From assembly GCA_964612065.1 (NCBI GenBank), contig CAZTCD010000006.1, positions 20,844 to 84,843 of the forward strand: DNA of 64,000 nucleotides, written 5' to 3'. This DNA is from JAKFYM01 sp964612065 (lineage in GTDB: Bacteria; Bdellovibrionota; UBA1018; CAIPTA01). A program made the position numbers and the translations under genes. The notes under the pieces were generated by a model. That model saw only the letters and a list, made by a program, of their open reading frames with translations. It made no database searches and was not told where the DNA came from. Positions 1 to 7,830 of the stretch are shown piece by piece. Every line of letters begins with the position of its first letter. Within the stretch, counting starts at the first letter, position 1.

Positions 1-294
1 CATTCCAATTCCAGCCGTTCCTTCGTGAATCACAGAAAGAAAACCATGGAGATAGCGAATCTCGCGTGGACCAAAACAGTGGCACACGAGCTCGGTCATA
101 TTCTCGGATTCGACGACCATTACTACAATGTTTGGAACGCCCGGAATTGCTATTACTCCCAGGAGAGCCGCCTGGCGGATATTATGTCGAACTCGGAAAA
201 AGGAAGGCTTACCCCTCGCCACTGGGAGTTATTGGATAAGGCCTACCCGCTGGGGGCGGTTGGCCCCTCCGGCCCGTTTTCCTATACCTACTGA
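1..294 (+). CDS. Secreted-type zinc metalloprotease, C-terminal part (5' end outside window)
   Basis: The reading frame is open from base 1 to the TGA at 292-294, so this is the last 97 residues of a longer protein. It contains HELGHILGFDDHY, the HExxHxxGxxD zinc-binding motif typical of metzincin-like or snapalysin-like peptidases, in which the two His and the Asp bind zinc and the Glu is the catalytic base. An ADIMS segment about 38 residues later would serve as the Met-turn. The tail is rich in Pro, Gly and Tyr. Substrate and signal peptide cannot be judged because the N-terminus is missing. Internal starts at 25 or 46 are possible but would remove most of the catalytic domain, so truncation by the window edge is the better reading. 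Confidence 0.8.
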   Translation, partial: HSNSSRSFVNHRKKTMEIANLAWTKTVAHELGHILGFDDHYYNVWNARNCYYSQESRLADIMSNSEKGRLTPRHWELLDKAYPLGAVGPSGPFSYTY

Positions 295-338
295 GCTTTC
301 ATTTTGACCGGCCGCGAGGCCTGAAGTAGCCTTTTTGC

Positions 339-539
339 ATGTGGATTTTACTATTTGCTACGATTGCCATGGCCGATGAAGCTCCCACCACTCCCCGTAC
401 CGAGGAAACGGTAACGCTCTCTGAAGAAGCTACCGCTCCTTTGTTCGATCGAATCCGCGGTGCCCATATGCGGGCGATAAAAGATGGAAAAGTGGCGGCT
501 ACCGATCGGCAGGAAGCCACTAGCTCCCAGCAGCACTGA
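339..539 (+). CDS. Small putative secreted protein
   Basis: A 66-residue frame begins with a short hydrophobic stretch (MWILLFATIAMA) that could be a minimal signal peptide, followed by a Thr/Glu-rich acidic segment and a hydrophilic tail. No domain is recognisable and the ribosome binding site is weak. It ends seven bases before the target duplication of the insertion sequence, so its 3' neighbourhood was originally the convergent lgt gene. It could be a real small exported protein or a chance frame. Confidence 0.4.
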   Translation: MWILLFATIAMADEAPTTPRTEETVTLSEEATAPLFDRIRGAHMRAIKDGKVAATDRQEATSSQQH

Positions 540-554
540 GAGCTTTAAGCTTTT

Positions 555-575
555 ATTGTGCGCGGCTAATGGTTG
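555..575 (+). repeat. Left terminal inverted repeat of the insertion sequence
   Basis: This pairs with 1808-1828, with one mismatch in 21. The flanking TAAGCTTT at 546-553 is the left copy of the target duplication. Confidence 0.88.
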
Positions 576-1696
576 AAAGCGATCCGCCTCCTAGAGGTAG
601 GATCGCTTCTAGCCACGAATTTCATCCAATCATCGCTTAGATTTACCTGACTCAACATAATCCGCATTTTGTAAAATTCGTGGAACTTAAGCACCTTTTC
701 CGCGATCCCTACCCGCATTGCCGGCGAATCCAGATGCCTGCGCGGGTCCTCTTTGCTCTTCTTGATAAAGATCGTTCTCATAAAATTCTTCCAGACCATC
801 AAAAGAGTGAAGCTTTCGATCATTCCAATCGAATGCTTGGCAAAGGCTATCGTTTCTCGCGTAAAGGTAGGGAGCTGTTGGCGGGTCAACCGGTCCAAAT
901 GGTTAATGGCGAATAGTTTATTCCTATAGTTCCTGGCTTTTTTCGCAGACGTGATGACGTGCTCAATCTTCGTGCCCCTTGGCAGGAGCTCGATCGCTGC
1001 CCGGTACGCATAATGATTGTCGCTATGAAAAATGAGCTCCCCCTCAGATCTGGCGAGCATGCGCTTCAGTATGGAATAGGAAGCGAGTTGGATGGTGTTT
1101 CTCGGAAATCTACCATGCATTTTTGCGAGCTCCTGATCTTGCTGGCGCTGGCCGGGACTCATGCGTCCTTTGCGATTCAGGGGAGAAAAGTTGAAATCGT
1201 ATAGAAAGTAGGACTCTCGGCCTACCACATGATTGATGTTGTTGGGCTCAAACTGAGAGGCGGAGAAGTTCTCAAGTCCGTCGTAAGCAACGGACTCGCG
1301 CACCGTCACATCTTTCGCCTTATGTGCCTGAAGCAATAGGCCCTGGCGGGCGAGTTCCTGAAAACGTCTCTGCACGGTATCGAGAGAGCATTTTAAGTCC
1401 CTGGCCAGACTGCGCCTCGACTGCCCGTGGCCCTGACGATGGAAGATTTCCTTGTAGGTGGGCTCGGTTCTGTCTCGATAGAAGAGGTAGAAAATGGAGT
1501 CCGAGAACACCTTTCCGCAGTTACAGCAGGAAAATCGGTGTGTTCTATAGGGATAGCGTGTCACTTTGCGCGACCCGTAGCGAACGAACCGTCTACCGTG
1601 TTCGCCAGATTCCAACGAGTGCCAGGAACATCGAGGGTTAGGGCAATAAGGAGGAGATTCAAAAAGTTCAAAGGGAGCGTCAGTGGAATGAATCAT
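566..1696 (-). CDS. IS transposase with N-terminal zinc ribbon and DDE-type core
   Basis: The protein has 376 residues. Residues about 18-60 contain paired cysteines (CPNPRC and CCNC), as expected of a zinc ribbon, followed by a helix-turn-helix-like segment (SRRSLARDLKCSLDTVQRR). Candidate catalytic acids are the Asp in VAYDGLENF, the Asp in FHSDNHYAY, and a Glu in IESFTLLMVWKN, the usual order for a DDE transposase. The start ATG at 1694-1696 has no competing upstream start. The stop codon lies within the left inverted repeat. The frame shows no interruption, so the element is probably mobile. Confidence 0.85.
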   Translation of the reverse strand: MIHSTDAPFELFESPPYCPNPRCSWHSLESGEHGRRFVRYGSRKVTRYPYRTHRFSCCNCGKVFSDSIFYLFYRDRTEPTYKEIFHRQGHGQSRRSLARDLKCSLDTVQRRFQELARQGLLLQAHKAKDVTVRESVAYDGLENFSASQFEPNNINHVVGRESYFLYDFNFSPLNRKGRMSPGQRQQDQELAKMHGRFPRNTIQLASYSILKRMLARSEGELIFHSDNHYAYRAAIELLPRGTKIEHVITSAKKARNYRNKLFAINHLDRLTRQQLPTFTRETIAFAKHSIGMIESFTLLMVWKNFMRTIFIKKSKEDPRRHLDSPAMRVGIAEKVLKFHEFYKMRIMLSQVNLSDDWMKFVARSDPTSRRRIAFNH

Positions 1697-1807
1697 CCGC
1701 TACTAGGTGCAAATAAACACCAAAGTCCGGGATTCTAAACTCTTGAAAACGGACAAAAATGAGCCCTCGAAGGGCAACTTGCCTTAGGTGGCCGTCCAAA
1801 TGCGCGA

Positions 1808-1828
1808 CAACCATTAACCGCGCACAAT
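1808..1828 (-). repeat. Right terminal inverted repeat of the insertion sequence
   Basis: This pairs with 555-575. The right copy of the target duplication TAAGCTTT follows at 1830-1837 and overlaps the 3' end of lgt. Confidence 0.88.
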
Positions 1829-2608
1829 CTAAGCTTTCCGGCTTCTCCGGCAGAAGTAGAGCACGAAGGGCGTAGCGGCAAGCCCAGCCAACGAGCCTAT
1901 CTGGGTGAGAGTAAGCCATTCCACGCCCAGCATGCCCCGCTCCAGATCGCCGCGGTGGAAATCCATCAGAAAGCGGTAAATGCAATAGCTCGCCACGGTG
2001 AAGGTGCCCAGCCATCCGGCTGGTAGGCGGAGCCTTTTTCGAGCGAGCAGAAGAGCCGCGGTTAGGGCGAGCAGGAAGAACGCTTCGTATAGCTGCGTGG
2101 GGTGCAGCGGCAGAGATCTGAGCGGCACGGGCACCTGGTTGTGCTCGTGGGAGAATACCCATCCGGTGAAGCCCTGGTAAGGGGCTCCGTAGCAGCAGCC
2201 TTGCAGAAAACAGCCGATCCGGATGATGGCCACGGAAAGGGGCAGGGCAGGGCATAGAGTATCGGCATATTCGAGCACATCGAGCCTTTTCCAGCGCAGC
2301 CCCAGCATGAACACGATCCAGGCCGGAACGAAGCCGCCAAAGAGCGAAAGGCCACCCTGATTCAGTGAGAGAAGCAGGAGGGGCGATGGAGCGAACTCTT
2401 CCCAGTGAGCTGCGGCGTAGAGGGCTCGCGCTCCGATCAGTCCGGCCACGATGGAAAGAAAGAAGAGATCGATGAGGGGGGCGAGGGCCAGTTTCCTCTT
2501 TCTGGCGAGAAGCACAACGGCCACGAAGCCCAGAGCGTGAGCCAGGGCCAGAAAGAATCCATAGGATTTAACGGAAAATCCGAAGATGGAGAAGAGAACG
2601 GGCTGCAT
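1829..2608 (-). CDS. lgt: Prolipoprotein diacylglyceryl transferase
   Basis: This 259-residue inner-membrane protein has seven or so hydrophobic segments. Lgt transfers diacylglycerol from phosphatidylglycerol to the lipobox cysteine of prolipoproteins, the first step of lipoprotein maturation. Recognisable family signatures are GGLSLFGGF, RIGCFLQGCCYG (the variant of the RxGNF box found in several non-enterobacterial groups) and the HPTQLYE motif near residue 165. The insertion sequence lies exactly in its stop codon: the pre-insertion stop would have been TAA and is now TAG, formed by two bases of target duplication plus one base of the element. The protein is therefore unaltered. Several lipoproteins in this window are potential substrates. 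Confidence 0.93.
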   Translation of the reverse strand: MQPVLFSIFGFSVKSYGFFLALAHALGFVAVVLLARKRKLALAPLIDLFFLSIVAGLIGARALYAAAHWEEFAPSPLLLLSLNQGGLSLFGGFVPAWIVFMLGLRWKRLDVLEYADTLCPALPLSVAIIRIGCFLQGCCYGAPYQGFTGWVFSHEHNQVPVPLRSLPLHPTQLYEAFFLLALTAALLLARKRLRLPAGWLGTFTVASYCIYRFLMDFHRGDLERGMLGVEWLTLTQIGSLAGLAATPFVLYFCRRSRKA

Positions 2609-2670
2609 GCAAACGGAGCGCGCGGCGAAGCCCGGAGTGTCCGGAGCTTCCCGCTGCGCTCAAATCAATG

Positions 2671-2916
2671 TTAGTGAGCCGTGTTCGTGGAGGTACCGCT
2701 GTAGAGGTACCAGTTGGTGTCGGTGCCGGTCTGCACGTAAGTGAAGCCGTTGGTCACCGTAAAGTTCGCTGAGCCGGTGCCCGAGGCCGTATACGCCGTT
2801 CCGTTCACTGTCACGGTATAGGCGCCGCTTCCGCCGCCGCCGCCGCCGCAGGCTCCGAACACGATCATCGCAAGGCAGAACCCCGCGAGGCTTGCCAGTT
2901 TCAGTAGGTTCTTCAT
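2671..2916 (-). CDS. Small glycine-rich lipoprotein-like protein
   Basis: This is 81 residues starting at the ATG 2914-2916, preceded by a GGGTGGG-like ribosome binding site; the frame extends further upstream but without a site. The N-terminus has a classical signal peptide ending FGAC followed by six glycines, which suits a lipoprotein linker, although the residue at -3 is Phe rather than Leu. The mature part is rich in Thr, Gly and Tyr, as expected of a small beta-structured surface protein. It lies just downstream of, and in the same direction as, the large secreted protein at 2973-4133, so co-transcription is likely. Function is unknown. Confidence 0.65.
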   Translation of the reverse strand: MKNLLKLASLAGFCLAMIVFGACGGGGGGSGAYTVTVNGTAYTASGTGSANFTVTNGFTYVQTGTDTNWYLYSGTSTNTAH

Positions 2917-2972
2917 TGTTCCCACCCTTTCCCTTTCATTTCCCCTTTTGTCCTGAACTTTCGATCCAAGTA

Positions 2973-4133
2973 TCACATAGCCCGGCCGAGGAGGCCAGGT
3001 GTTAGCTTCCGGTATCGCTTGTGCACCAGCTTGAAGATGGTGTCTTCGCTTCCGTTCAGGATGTCTTTCAGCTCGTCGCCTTTAGAGCCGTCGAGGCCGA
3101 GGTAAAGCTTCATCTGGTCCCGTGAAACTTCGGCTTTGTTGGGATCGGCGCTCTGAGGCGCCAGCGCAATGGCTGCACCCTCTTCCGCGGAAGCCGGGGC
3201 GCGATCCACGCTTCCGTTTTCACCGGTAGCAGGTGTTTTGCCTTCCTCCGCCGGAGTAGGCGAGTTCGCCAGCATCTCGCCGCCCTGGCCGCCTTTGGAG
3301 CGGTGCTGATTGAAGAAGTCCGCCGCCTCCTGGAGCATCTCGGTTTTCTTCGCGAACGAGAACATGGAATGCACTTTCTCCAGCTTGCTCTTGAAGTCGG
3401 AGTTCATTTTCTCGGCCTTGAACGCCAGAAAACGGCGCTCGAGCTTGTTCATCAGGTCGGGATCATCAAAGCTCAGCCGGGCATCCACGATACTGGCTAC
3501 GTGATTGGCGAAAGTTTCACGGCTCATGCCGGTTTTCTTTTCGAACTCGGCGGCCACCTCGCCGGTTTCACCGCGATAGAGGAAGCCCTTGTCGCGCTCG
3601 CTCCAGCGCCGTTTGGTGATGCTGCTTTCGCTATTGGTGCTTTTCCCGGAATAGCCGTCGGGCAGCCTCGCGCCTTCTCTTTCGGGGCCGGTAGGATTCA
3701 CATAGTCTCCGTTCGCCACGGCTCCGCTGCCGTTTCCGCCCCCGCCACTCACGGAGGTGAGCCCGGCGGAACCCATCTTGCCGCGGCGGTTGTTGGTCAT
3801 GGCATCGAGGTCGTCCATGTTTTCGGAATTGATGTAGTTCCCGTAGCCTTTATAGCCGTAGTGAATCGCGCCCCCGATATCGAGCGAGGCGAGGCGGCTC
3901 ATCGCCCGCATGCCGTTTCGGTAGCCCTCGTCTTCGGAGTCGTGAGAGCCGTTGTAGTAGTTGTTGGAGCCGTAGCCCTGGGCATCGGTCTGATTGATCT
4001 CTTTGCCGTTGTAATTGTAGTCGCGGGTGGGCTGGGCGGTCGCGGGCGTGGCAAGAGAAACGGAAAGAGCCAGCGCCCATCCGATCTGCCAGAAATTTCC
4101 CCGAGTTTTCGGAGTTTTGCTCCCACTTCCCAT
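2973..4133 (-). CDS. Secreted protein of unknown function, paralogue of the gene at 27497
   Basis: This has 386 residues with a signal peptide (residues 1-34, ending ATAQ). The mature N-terminus is rich in Asn, Tyr and Gly. It is clearly related to the 356-residue protein at 27497-28567. Three blocks align by eye: an AIHYGYKGYGNY / AVKSAYHAYGSF region, a central block around FEKKTG (residues about 185-275), and a C-terminal block with IFKLVHKRYRKLTP matched by IFRIVTKRYRILTP. Between the last two lies a low-complexity acidic/Pro/Ala linker. No catalytic motif or known domain is apparent. A GGGG ribosome binding site precedes the ATG. It may be a cell-envelope or secreted structural factor. 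Confidence 0.72.
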   Translation of the reverse strand: MGSGSKTPKTRGNFWQIGWALALSVSLATPATAQPTRDYNYNGKEINQTDAQGYGSNNYYNGSHDSEDEGYRNGMRAMSRLASLDIGGAIHYGYKGYGNYINSENMDDLDAMTNNRRGKMGSAGLTSVSGGGGNGSGAVANGDYVNPTGPEREGARLPDGYSGKSTNSESSITKRRWSERDKGFLYRGETGEVAAEFEKKTGMSRETFANHVASIVDARLSFDDPDLMNKLERRFLAFKAEKMNSDFKSKLEKVHSMFSFAKKTEMLQEAADFFNQHRSKGGQGGEMLANSPTPAEEGKTPATGENGSVDRAPASAEEGAAIALAPQSADPNKAEVSRDQMKLYLGLDGSKGDELKDILNGSEDTIFKLVHKRYRKLTPGLLGRAM

Positions 4134-4274
4134 AGTTTCCCCTGAGGGGTTTGCTGCAAAAGTGGTTCCTGCCCCCTAAGGGTGCGGAATCACAAGGGGC
4201 GGAAAGCGCAAAATTGTAGATCTTTTAGACAGCTGTAAAGAGCTTCGGCGCTGTATCGGAAAAGAAAGGGCTTT

Positions 4275-5036
4275 TCAGCCGAGAATTTCCCTGGAGCGAC
4301 GGAAAATGGAGTCGAACATGGGCTCTGTCAGGCGGCCCGTAAAAGTGTTCTGCTGGCTCGGATGATAACTCATCAGGAGGGTGCGCCCGCTGGAGAGAAG
4401 CAACTCGGCTCCGTGACCGAACTTCGGTTTCTTCTGTTTTTCCTCGAGCAGTGGCCAGAGGGAATTCAGCGCGATGCCTCCGAGCACGAGGTAAATTTTC
4501 ACCTGATCCATCAGAGCAAGTTCCTCGCGCAGATACGGCTCACATTTCTTGAGTTCGGCGGGCAGTGGTTTGTTATCAGGGGGCGCGCAGTGAGCGCTGG
4601 CGCTGATCCAGGCACTCTGAAGGTCCAGCCCATCTTTGGCGTGCACGGAGCCTGGCTGGTTGGCGAATCCTGCTTTATGGAGGGCGCGGTAGAGCCAATC
4701 GCCCGAGCGATCGCCCGTGAACATTCTCCCCGTGCGGTTTGCCCCGTGGGCAGCCGGGGCGAGGCCCAGGAGAAAAAGGCGGGCCTTCGGATCACCAAAG
4801 CTCGGCACGGGTTTGCCCCAGTAGGTTTCATGAGCAAAAGAGGCGCGTTTTTCTTTCGCCACTTTCTGGCAATGGCGGCGCAAGCGAGGGCAGAGCTCGC
4901 AACTTTCGATACGGCGCTGCAGGGCCAGGAGTTTTTGGGGGGAACTCATCCCAGCAGCCATACCACGGATCTGCTCAGGTTTCTTGGGTTCATGCGCCGC
5001 ATTGTTCGAGGGCTTCCCAAGCGGAGAAGGCTGCAT
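4275..5036 (-). CDS. Uracil-DNA glycosylase, family 5 (UdgB-like)
   Basis: This has 253 residues. The family-5 signature GLAPAAHG-NRTGRMFTGDRSG lies around residues 90-112 and the second motif HPSQQN near residue 228. Family 5 lacks the acidic or polar water-activating residue of motif A found in other families, and this protein follows that pattern. CELC near residue 42 and two further Cys (AHCAPP, KKCEP) are the likely iron-sulfur ligands. The enzyme removes uracil, and in this family also other damaged bases, from DNA. The start is uncertain: 5036 has little ribosome binding site, and internal Met codons near residues 26 and 30 are alternatives. It is divergent from the uracil-degradation operon with a palindrome between them. 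Confidence 0.87.
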   Translation of the reverse strand: MQPSPLGKPSNNAAHEPKKPEQIRGMAAGMSSPQKLLALQRRIESCELCPRLRRHCQKVAKEKRASFAHETYWGKPVPSFGDPKARLFLLGLAPAAHGANRTGRMFTGDRSGDWLYRALHKAGFANQPGSVHAKDGLDLQSAWISASAHCAPPDNKPLPAELKKCEPYLREELALMDQVKIYLVLGGIALNSLWPLLEEKQKKPKFGHGAELLLSSGRTLLMSYHPSQQNTFTGRLTEPMFDSIFRRSREILG

Positions 5037-5037
5037 T

Positions 5038-5056
5038 ATCGTTAATCTCTAACGAT
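5038..5056. promoter_or_regulatory. Operator-like palindrome between udg and the URC operon
   Basis: ATCGTTA, a 5-base spacer, then TAACGAT form a perfect 7-bp inverted repeat just upstream of the ribosome binding site of the aldehyde dehydrogenase gene and abutting the first possible start of the divergent glycosylase gene. The position and dyad symmetry suggest a binding site for a dimeric regulator. No regulator gene is present in the cluster, and binding is inference. Confidence 0.5.
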
Positions 5057-5076
5057 TTTTCGTGAGGAGGGGCTCC

Positions 5077-6543
5077 ATGAAAAGAGCGCAGGAAATCATT
5101 TGCGATAACTTCATCGCAGGCGCTTGGGTGAAGGGCGAAGCTGGCTCGGCCGAGCAGATTTCTCCGATCGATGGGCATAAGCTCGGCTCCGTTTCTCTGC
5201 CTTCCGCCGCTCAGGTGCAGGCGGCGATCGTTTCGGCCTCGGAGGCACAGAAAGCCTGGGGAGCACTCCCTCCCAAAGAACGCGCCAAGGTGCTCTTCGA
5301 TTTCCGCTCGATTCTACTCCGCGAGGCCGATGCCATTTCTTCCCTGAAAGGCGCGGAAGCCGGAAAAACTTTCGATGAGGCCAAAGCCGGGCTCATGAAA
5401 GGGATCGAGGTGCTCGAGTTCGCGCTGGCGATCCAGAATCTTGATCTTGGTGGCAAGGTGGAGGTGAGCAAGGGCGTATGGTGCGAATACCGCCGGGAGC
5501 CCCTCGGAGTGGTGGCGAATATCACCCCCTTCAACTTCCCCGCGATGGTGCCCATGTGGACCATTCCCATCGCGCTGGCCCTGGGCAACGCCTATGTGTG
5601 GAAGCCTTCCGACAAAACCCCTCTCACTGCCAGACTGATCGCCGATGCTCTCACGGAAGCCGGCCTGCCCAAGGGAGTGCTCACCGTGCTTCATGGAGGG
5701 GCGGATACGGTGAATGCCATCATCGACCATCCGCTGGTAAAGGCGGTGGGCTTCGTGGGCAGCACCAAGGTGGCGAAGCTCGTTTACCAGCGCGGCACCC
5801 AGCAAGGGAAACGGGTGCTGGCGCTCGGCGGGGCCAAGAACCATATCGTGCTTCTCCCTGATGCTGCCCCCGAGTTGGCGGGCCCGGGCATTTCCGATTC
5901 CTTCACCGGCTGCGCCGGCCAGCGCTGCATGGCCGCCTCTGTTCTTCTCGCCGTGGGCGATGTGCAGAAGCATATCGATGCGATCGTGAAGCGCGCTTCT
6001 TCCCTGGTGCTGGGAAAAACCATGGGCGCGATCATCACCAAAGAGCAGGCCGCTTTTTTGCGGGAAGCGATCGGCCGTGCGGAAAAGGCGGGCGCGAAGG
6101 TGCTGCTCGACGGCCGCAAAGCAGAGCCCCCCAAGGGAATGGAGAAGGGCAACTGGATCGGCCCCACGGTGCTCGATCTGGTGGCAGCCGGAAGCGAAGC
6201 GGCCACGAACGAGCTCTTCGGCCCCGTGCTTTCGATCATCCGCTGCAAGGATATCAGCGAGGCGATGGCCATCGAGCGAGGCTCCGATTACGGCAACGCC
6301 TGCTCGGTGTTCACGAGCTCCGGCTCTCTGGCGGAGAGAGTGGTGAGAGAGGCGAGCACGGGAATGGTGGGAGTGAACGTGGGCGTGCCCGTACCCCGGG
6401 AGCCCTTCTCTTTCGGCGGCATCAATGCCTCCAAGTTCGGCCATGGCGATATCACGGGCCACCACAGCCTGGATTTCTGGTCGAACGTGAAGAAGGTAAC
6501 AGTGAAGTGGGAAGCTCAGCAGAATACCAGCTGGATGGGATAA
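5077..6543 (+). CDS. mmsA: CoA-acylating (methyl)malonate-semialdehyde dehydrogenase
   Basis: This has 488 residues starting at the ATG after GAGGAGGGG; the in-frame GTG at 5062 lies within or before that site and is not used. The family signature GQRCMA places the catalytic Cys at residue 284. The reaction converts methylmalonate or malonate semialdehyde plus CoA and NAD to propionyl- or acetyl-CoA. Here it leads an operon for uracil catabolism whose known end product in yeast is 3-hydroxypropionate, which is interconvertible with malonate semialdehyde, so a role in disposing of the C3 skeleton is likely. The next gene begins 24 bases downstream. Confidence 0.92.
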   Translation: MKRAQEIICDNFIAGAWVKGEAGSAEQISPIDGHKLGSVSLPSAAQVQAAIVSASEAQKAWGALPPKERAKVLFDFRSILLREADAISSLKGAEAGKTFDEAKAGLMKGIEVLEFALAIQNLDLGGKVEVSKGVWCEYRREPLGVVANITPFNFPAMVPMWTIPIALALGNAYVWKPSDKTPLTARLIADALTEAGLPKGVLTVLHGGADTVNAIIDHPLVKAVGFVGSTKVAKLVYQRGTQQGKRVLALGGAKNHIVLLPDAAPELAGPGISDSFTGCAGQRCMAASVLLAVGDVQKHIDAIVKRASSLVLGKTMGAIITKEQAAFLREAIGRAEKAGAKVLLDGRKAEPPKGMEKGNWIGPTVLDLVAAGSEAATNELFGPVLSIIRCKDISEAMAIERGSDYGNACSVFTSSGSLAERVVREASTGMVGVNVGVPVPREPFSFGGINASKFGHGDITGHHSLDFWSNVKKVTVKWEAQQNTSWMG

Positions 6544-6567
6544 CGATTTAGAACGCAGGAAGGTTTT

Positions 6568-7830
6568 ATGAAACTGGATCCGAACAAGCGCGCCAACCAT
6601 GTGATTCTCGCCACGCACTCGAGCCTCACCTATCCCGATTCCATTCCCTTGCATTGGGGAGCCAAGGATCCTCTCGAACGGGGTCCCGTGGTGGCCACCC
6701 TCACCAATCCGCGCATGAGAAACGCGATCGGCACCCATTCCGGTTCCTATACCGTATATCGCGCGCTCTCGATCGCGATTGGCAAATACAAGCCTTCTCA
6801 CCGCCCGGATTTGCACAACACCCATAGCCCAGCCAAGATCGGCCCTTATGAGCAGTGGTTTGATCCCACCAAGATCGTGAGCCTTGATCCCTGGGGCCTC
6901 GATCCCCAGGTGCACTTCAAACCGCTCTATGAGAAGGGCTACGATATTCGCCCTACGATCGCCGTAACCCAGGCGCATCTCGAGATTCCGGAGATCCATG
7001 ATGCCATCGCCAAAGGCCGCCTGAAAAAAGACGGTACCATCGTGCGAGACCGCGGCGATATCTGCGTGACCAAGGTGGCTCTCGATCCCGTTTGGTACCT
7101 GCCCGGCATCGCCACCAAGCTCAAGGTGGACGAGGGATCCCTCCGCCGCCTGCTGTTCCAGGAAACGGGCGGCATGTATCCGGAGCTGATCACCCGTCCC
7201 GATCTCAAAGTGTGGCTGCCGCCGATCGGATCCTCCACGGCCTATATCTTCGGCAACCCGGAGGATCTGGCGAAGCCCTCGGTGGAGCTCACCTGCCGAG
7301 TGCACGATGAGTGCAACGGCTCCGATGTATTCGGTTCCGATATCTGCACCTGCCGCCCTTATCTCATGTATGGGATCGAAGACGCCGCCCGCACGGCCCA
7401 GGAAGGGGGCGTGGGCATTATCGTTTATTACCGCAAAGAAGGCCGCGCTCTGGGTGAGGTTACGAAATTCCTCGTATACAACGCCCGCAAGCGGCAGGAA
7501 GGCGGGGATTCGGCTGAAACATACTTCAAGCGAACCGAATGCGTGGCCGGCGTGGAAGACGCGCGCTTCCAGGAGTTCATGCCCGATGTGCTGCACTTTT
7601 TAGGCATAAAAAAAATCCACAACCTGCACTCGATGAGCAATATGAAATACGATGCCATCGTATCTGGTGGGATCGAGGTGGAAAACCGCATCTCGATACC
7701 TGATGAGCTCATCCCCACGGATGCCCACGTGGAGATGGAGGCGAAAAAGGCCGCCGGATATTTCAATACCGAGAAGCCCAAGAGCCGCGAAGAGCTCAAG
7801 AAGGTAAAGGGGAGAAAGATCGATGAGTAG
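6568..7830 (+). CDS. URC1-type GTP cyclohydrolase II homologue (uracil catabolism)
   Basis: This has 420 residues, about twice the core RibA size. The C-terminal half carries the GTP cyclohydrolase II zinc triad, C249, C260 and C262, within ECNGSDVFGSDICTC, and the YYRKEGRALGEV segment that corresponds to the RQEGRGIG box. An N-terminal extension of about 200 residues is typical of URC1 rather than of riboflavin enzymes. In Lachancea kluyveri URC1 is needed for the reductase-independent uracil degradation pathway and is thought to act on UMP or a derivative. The neighbours URC4, uracil phosphoribosyltransferase and uridine kinase support this reading over riboflavin synthesis. The stop overlaps the start of the next gene. 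Confidence 0.9.
   Translation: MKLDPNKRANHVILATHSSLTYPDSIPLHWGAKDPLERGPVVATLTNPRMRNAIGTHSGSYTVYRALSIAIGKYKPSHRPDLHNTHSPAKIGPYEQWFDPTKIVSLDPWGLDPQVHFKPLYEKGYDIRPTIAVTQAHLEIPEIHDAIAKGRLKKDGTIVRDRGDICVTKVALDPVWYLPGIATKLKVDEGSLRRLLFQETGGMYPELITRPDLKVWLPPIGSSTAYIFGNPEDLAKPSVELTCRVHDECNGSDVFGSDICTCRPYLMYGIEDAARTAQEGGVGIIVYYRKEGRALGEVTKFLVYNARKRQEGGDSAETYFKRTECVAGVEDARFQEFMPDVLHFLGIKKIHNLHSMSNMKYDAIVSGGIEVENRISIPDELIPTDAHVEMEAKKAAGYFNTEKPKSREELKKVKGRKIDE

Larger units (their letters stand above)
554..1829 (-). mobile_element. Complete insertion sequence with 20-21 bp inverted repeats and 8-bp target duplication
   Basis: The element is about 1276 bp. Its ends carry near-perfect inverted repeats: 556-575 reads TTGTGCGCGGCTAATGGTTG, and 1808-1827 is its reverse complement with one change. 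One further base pair (555/1828) also matches. Immediately outside lies TAAGCTTT, at 546-553 and again at 1830-1837, an 8-bp target duplication. A single transposase gene fills the element and its stop codon lies inside the left repeat. An 8-bp duplication with an N-terminal zinc ribbon fits IS1- or IS1595-like families, but the family is not certain. Intact ends and an intact gene suggest recent insertion. Confidence 0.9.

Noticed and set aside
5314..7596. A 760-codon minus-strand frame through the URC operon
   Set aside because: It is antisense to two clear enzyme genes, is rich in His, Gly and Arg as expected of a shadow frame at high GC, and has no family signature.
6568..7830. Riboflavin-pathway GTP cyclohydrolase II
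   Set aside because: Length, N-terminal extension and URC4/Upp/Udk neighbours point to URC1.
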